From contig NC_014640.1 of NCBI RefSeq assembly GCF_000165835.1, positions 6,014,001-6,078,000 on the forward strand: a stretch of DNA of 64,000 nt, written 5' to 3'. Both the position numbers and the translations under genes were made by a program. Below are positions 60,884 to 64,000 of the stretch, piece after piece (positions within the stretch are counted from its first letter, which is position 1; each line of letters begins with the position of its first letter). A model generated the notes under the pieces. It was not told the origin of the DNA, searched no databases, and worked only from the letters and a program-made list of their open reading frames with translations. This stretch comes from Achromobacter xylosoxidans A8. Its GTDB lineage: Bacteria > Pseudomonadota > Gammaproteobacteria > Burkholderiales > Burkholderiaceae_B.

Positions 60884-62368
60884 ATGACACGCCGCCCGTT
60901 TCCGGCCACGATCGCCGCGCGCTTCGTTCCCGCAGCCTTGCTGACGCTGCTGGCCAGCGGCTGCGTTTCCATGGCGCCCGATTACAACCGCCCCGCCCTG
61001 CCCGTGCCCGCCGCCTATATGGCCCCGGGTTCCGAAGCGACCGCAGCCAGCGCCGCCGCGGCGGCCGAGATCGGCTGGCGCACTTACTTCCCGGACCCGG
61101 CGCTGCAAACGCTGATATCCAGCGCCCTGGCCAACAACCGCGATCTGCGCCGCGCCCTGCTGCGCGTGGAAGAAGCGCGCGCGCTGTATGGCATACAGCG
61201 CGCCGACCAGTTCCCCACCATAGGCGTGCAGGCGGACGGGTCCCGCGCCCGCGTGCCGGGCGACCTGAACCTGACGGGGCAGCCGCTGGTTTCCAGCCAA
61301 TATCAGGTGGGCCTGGGCATGGCCAGCTGGGAACTGGACTTCTGGGGCCGCGTGCGCAGCCTGAAGGACGCCGCATTACAGAACTACCTGGCCTCCGACG
61401 CCGCCGCGCGGGCCGCCACGCTGAGCCTGATCGCGGAAGTGGCGGACAGCTACCTGTCCCTGCGCGAACTGGATGAACGCCTGGCGCTGACGCGCGAGAC
61501 CATCGCTTCGCGCGAAGAGTCGCTGCGCATCTTCCGCCGCCGTTTCGAAGAAGGTGCGATCTCCAAGCTGGACCTGACCCAGGTCGAGACGCTATGGCAG
61601 CAGGCCAAGGCGCTGGGCGCGGACCTGGAACAGACCCGCGCTGCTCAAGCCAATGCGCTGGAATTGCTGGTGGGCGCGCCCCTGAACCTGCCCAGGTTGC
61701 CTACACACCTGGACGATGATTCCGTCATGCGCGAACTACCGGCCGGCCTGCCCTCGGACCTGCTGGTCAACCGCCCCGACATCGTCGCCGCCGAGCACCA
61801 GCTCAAGGCCGCCAACGCCAACATCGGCGCGGCCCGCGCTGCCTTCCTGCCCACCATCACCTTGACCGGCGCCTTCGGCACCGCCAGCAGCGAGCTGGAC
61901 GGCCTGTTCTCGGGCGGCAGCCGCGCCTGGAATTTCGCGCCCAGCATCAGCCTGCCGATCTTCGACGCCGGCCGCCGTTCTTCCAACCTGGACCTGACCG
62001 AAGCGCGCCGCGACCAGGCCGTGGCCGCCTACGAACAAACCATACAGACCGCCTTCAAGGACGTGTCCGACGCACTGTCCGCCCGTTACTGGCTGGCTGA
62101 GCAGGTCGACGTGCTGCGCGCCACCGTGGCGGCGCAGAGCGAGCGCGCCCGCCTGGCGCAGCTGCGCTACGACCATGGCGCCTCGCCCTATTTGGAGGTG
62201 CTGGACGCGCAGCGCGACCTGTTGGCGGCCCAGCAGAAGCTCGCGCAGACACGCCGTGCGCTGCTGTCCAGCCGGGTCCGGCTGTATGCGGCGCTGGGCG
62301 GCGGCACGCAAGCGCCCGCCGGGCCCCAGACCGCAGCCGCCGCCGCGCAAGACGCCAGCCCCCGATAA
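60884..62368 (+). CDS. Outer-membrane efflux lipoprotein, NodT/OprM type
   Basis: 494 residues. The lipoprotein signal ends in LLASGC, with the VSMAPDYNRP start of mature NodT-family proteins. Two repeats of the OEP fold (about 60-280 and 285-480) show QVGLGMASWELDFWGR and NFAPSISLPIFDAGRR motifs. It forms the outer-membrane channel for the following HlyD adaptor and RbbA-type ABC transporter. The ATG at 60884 follows GGAGAGA and fits the signal; an upstream frame starting at 60794 has no signal. Confidence 0.93.
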   Translation: MTRRPFPATIAARFVPAALLTLLASGCVSMAPDYNRPALPVPAAYMAPGSEATAASAAAAAEIGWRTYFPDPALQTLISSALANNRDLRRALLRVEEARALYGIQRADQFPTIGVQADGSRARVPGDLNLTGQPLVSSQYQVGLGMASWELDFWGRVRSLKDAALQNYLASDAAARAATLSLIAEVADSYLSLRELDERLALTRETIASREESLRIFRRRFEEGAISKLDLTQVETLWQQAKALGADLEQTRAAQANALELLVGAPLNLPRLPTHLDDDSVMRELPAGLPSDLLVNRPDIVAAEHQLKAANANIGAARAAFLPTITLTGAFGTASSELDGLFSGGSRAWNFAPSISLPIFDAGRRSSNLDLTEARRDQAVAAYEQTIQTAFKDVSDALSARYWLAEQVDVLRATVAAQSERARLAQLRYDHGASPYLEVLDAQRDLLAAQQKLAQTRRALLSSRVRLYAALGGGTQAPAGPQTAAAAAQDASPR

Positions 62369-62389
62369 ACCAAGAACCAAGGATCCCAA

Positions 62390-63457
62390 ATGCGTCTGCC
62401 TACAAAAAAACTGGTCCCTGTCCTGATCGCGCTGGCGGTCGCCGCTGGCGGCTACTACGGCTGGCGGCTGTTGTCCGACAGCGGTCCGGGCGAAGGCTTC
62501 ATCAGCGGCAATGGCCGCATCGAAGCCACCGAAATCGACGTGGCCGCCAAGCTGGCCGGCCGCGTGCAGGAGGTGCTGGCGGTCGAGGGCGACTTCGTCA
62601 CCGCTGGACAGCCGCTGGCGCGCATGCAGATCGACACCTTGCAGGCGCAGCGCGAGGAAGCCCGCGCCCAACACCAGCAGGCCGTCAACGGCGCGGCCAG
62701 CGCCAGCGCGCAAGTGGCGCAGCGCGAAAGCGACAAGCTGGCCGCCGAGGCCGTGGTGGTGCAGCGCGAAAGCGAGCTGGACGCCGCGCGCCGCCGCCTG
62801 GCGCGCTCCGAGACGCTGTCCAAGGAAGGCGCCTCGTCCATCCAGGAGCTGGACGACGACCGCGCCCGCGTGCGCAGCGCGCAAGCCTCGGTGCATGCCG
62901 CCCGCGCGCAGGTCAAGGCCGCGCAAGCCGCCATCGACGCCGCGCGCGCCGCCGAGATCGGCGCGCAATCGGCCGTCACCGCCGCGCTGGCCACCATCGC
63001 CCGCATCGAAGCCGACATCGCCGACAGCGAGCTGCGCGCGCCGCGCGACGGCCGCGTGCAATACCGCGTGGCACAGCCCGGCGAAGTGCTGGGCGCAGGG
63101 GGCAAGGTGCTGAACATGGTGGACCTGTCCGACGTCTACATGACGTTCTTCCTGCCCGAGCAGGCGGCTGGCCGCGTGGCGTTGGGCCAGGACGTGCGCA
63201 TCGTCCTCGACGCCGCGCCGCAATACGTCATTCCCGCCCAGGTGTCCTTCGTGGCCAGCACCGCGCAGTTCACGCCCAAGACGGTGGAGACCGCCAGCGA
63301 ACGGCAAAAGCTGATGTTCCGCGTCAAGGCCCAGATCAGCCCCGAGCTGCTGCAGCGCCACCTGAAGCAGGTCAAGACCGGCCTGCCGGGCGTGGCCTGG
63401 CTGAAGCTCGACGCCGATGCGCAATGGCCCGCCAACCTTGAAGTCAAGGTGCCCTGA
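62390..63457 (+). CDS. HlyD/YhiI-type membrane fusion protein
   Basis: 355 residues. One N-terminal anchor (about 8-26) precedes a lipoyl half ([21 protein letters not shown]), a long alpha-helical hairpin (about 85-190, rich in Ala, Gln, Arg and Glu), and a beta-barrel domain. It bridges the inner-membrane transporter and the outer-membrane factor. Resembles YhiI, which is encoded next to rbbA in Escherichia coli. The stop overlaps the next start (TGATG). Confidence 0.92.
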   Translation: MRLPTKKLVPVLIALAVAAGGYYGWRLLSDSGPGEGFISGNGRIEATEIDVAAKLAGRVQEVLAVEGDFVTAGQPLARMQIDTLQAQREEARAQHQQAVNGAASASAQVAQRESDKLAAEAVVVQRESELDAARRRLARSETLSKEGASSIQELDDDRARVRSAQASVHAARAQVKAAQAAIDAARAAEIGAQSAVTAALATIARIEADIADSELRAPRDGRVQYRVAQPGEVLGAGGKVLNMVDLSDVYMTFFLPEQAAGRVALGQDVRIVLDAAPQYVIPAQVSFVASTAQFTPKTVETASERQKLMFRVKAQISPELLQRHLKQVKTGLPGVAWLKLDADAQWPANLEVKVP

Positions 63458-64000
63458 TGGACTCCCCGGACACCGCCCCCGTGGTGACGCTGTCCGGCGT
63501 CAGCCTGCGCTACGGCAAGACGGTGGCGCTGGACGGCATCACGCTGGACATTCCTGCGGGACGCATGGTCGGGCTGATCGGCCCGGACGGCGTGGGCAAG
63601 TCCAGCCTGCTGGCCTTGATCGCCGGTTCGCGCGCCGTGCAGGAAGGCCGCGTGGACGTGCTGAACGGCGACATGGCCAGCCGCCGCCACCGCGACGCCG
63701 TCTGCCCGCGCATCGCCTACATGCCGCAGGGCCTGGGCAAGAACCTCTACCCCGCGCTGTCGGTCGAAGAAAACCTGCAATTCTTCGGCCGCCTGTTCGG
63801 CCATGACGAGGCCGAGCGCCGCCGGCGCATCGACAGCCTGACCCGCAGCACTGGCATGTCGGCCTTCCTGTCGCGTCCCGCCGGCAAACTGTCGGGCGGA
63901 ATGAAGCAGAAGCTGGGCCTGTGCTGCGCCCTGATCCATGATCCCGACCTGCTGATCCTGGACGAGCCCACCACCGGCGTGGACCCGCTGGCGCGCGCGC
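63457..64000 (+). CDS. rbbA: ABC ATPase RbbA/YhiH type (partial, 3' end outside window)
   Basis: 181 residues are visible. The ATPase domain has an altered Walker [10 protein letters not shown] (about 45-53), the [21 protein letters not shown] segment, the signature [11 protein letters not shown] and Walker [18 protein letters not shown]. The PDGVGKSS and PQGLGKNLY stretches are marks of RbbA, which carries two ABC domains and a permease part in one chain. The rest lies outside the window. It overlaps the HlyD stop by one base. Confidence 0.88.
   Translation, partial: MDSPDTAPVVTLSGVSLRYGKTVALDGITLDIPAGRMVGLIGPDGVGKSSLLALIAGSRAVQEGRVDVLNGDMASRRHRDAVCPRIAYMPQGLGKNLYPALSVEENLQFFGRLFGHDEAERRRRIDSLTRSTGMSAFLSRPAGKLSGGMKQKLGLCCALIHDPDLLILDEPTTGVDPLARA

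Overview
The window looks like chromosome of a GC-rich betaproteobacterium of the Alcaligenaceae, most likely Achromobacter or a close Bordetella relative. The reasons are the protein types (a ZIP transporter whose metal-site residues align at a constant offset with Bordetella bronchiseptica BbZIP, beta-type Coq7, Dcd and MetG), a GC-rich intergenic repeat of a kind I associate with Burkholderiales, and the gene content. No tRNA, rRNA, insertion sequence, prophage or CRISPR array was seen. The genus call is an inference.

Region by region. 1-4.4 kb (minus strand): the end of a surface-polysaccharide cluster with a MurJ-like flippase (cut by the window), TviC-type epimerase, TviB-type dehydrogenase and a WecA-like initiating transferase. 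4.4-5.2 kb: a long intergenic region with a candidate small RNA. 5.2-10.5 kb: coq7, an OsmC protein, thyA, an MHYT-GGDEF-EAL protein and folA. 10.5-15.0 kb: a MocR-type regulator divergent from a beta-alanine:pyruvate transaminase and a CoA-acylating semialdehyde dehydrogenase, with two operator-like palindromes between them. 15.3-24.9 kb: a seven-gene operon in which two M81 (MlrC-like) metallopeptidase paralogues flank a peptide-type ABC importer and an amidase. 25-27 kb: a YdgA/DUF945 protein. 27-32 kb: gcvTHP behind a tandem glycine riboswitch. 32-38 kb: a ZIP transporter with Mn-type SOD, a BaiN/HI0933 flavoprotein coupled to a basic amino acid decarboxylase, and an unknown protein. 38-41.6 kb: a GNAT protein, a diguanylate cyclase, a VOC-GNAT fusion and dcd. 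41.7-48.4 kb: tamB, tamA and apbC. 48.5-51.9 kb: a small membrane protein, metG and trhO. 52-55.3 kb: two META-domain lipoproteins, an acyltransferase and an XRE regulator. 55.3-58.4 kb: two long intergenic regions flanking an atypical winged-helix regulator, then kch. 58.4-60 kb: a CSS-EAL phosphodiesterase. 60-64 kb: a TetR regulator divergent from an outer-membrane factor, HlyD-type adaptor and RbbA-type ABC ATPase (cut by the window).

How the parts work together. The transaminase and dehydrogenase form a short route from beta-alanine through malonate semialdehyde to acetyl-CoA. The peptide operon appears to import and hydrolyse an unknown amide or peptide. gcvTHP is glycine-controlled through its riboswitch. 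thyA and folA belong to one folate/dTMP pathway but are separated by a c-di-GMP gene. Three c-di-GMP proteins (one dual-domain, one cyclase, one phosphodiesterase) are scattered through the window.

The most novel-looking signals are noncoding. One is a short RNA candidate on the minus strand near 4.8 kb with C/U-rich anti-Shine-Dalgarno-like motifs. The other is a hairpin-rich element near 56.8-57.0 kb that ends in a minus-strand terminator with no gene to serve. The least characterised protein system is the M81-ABC-amidase operon.
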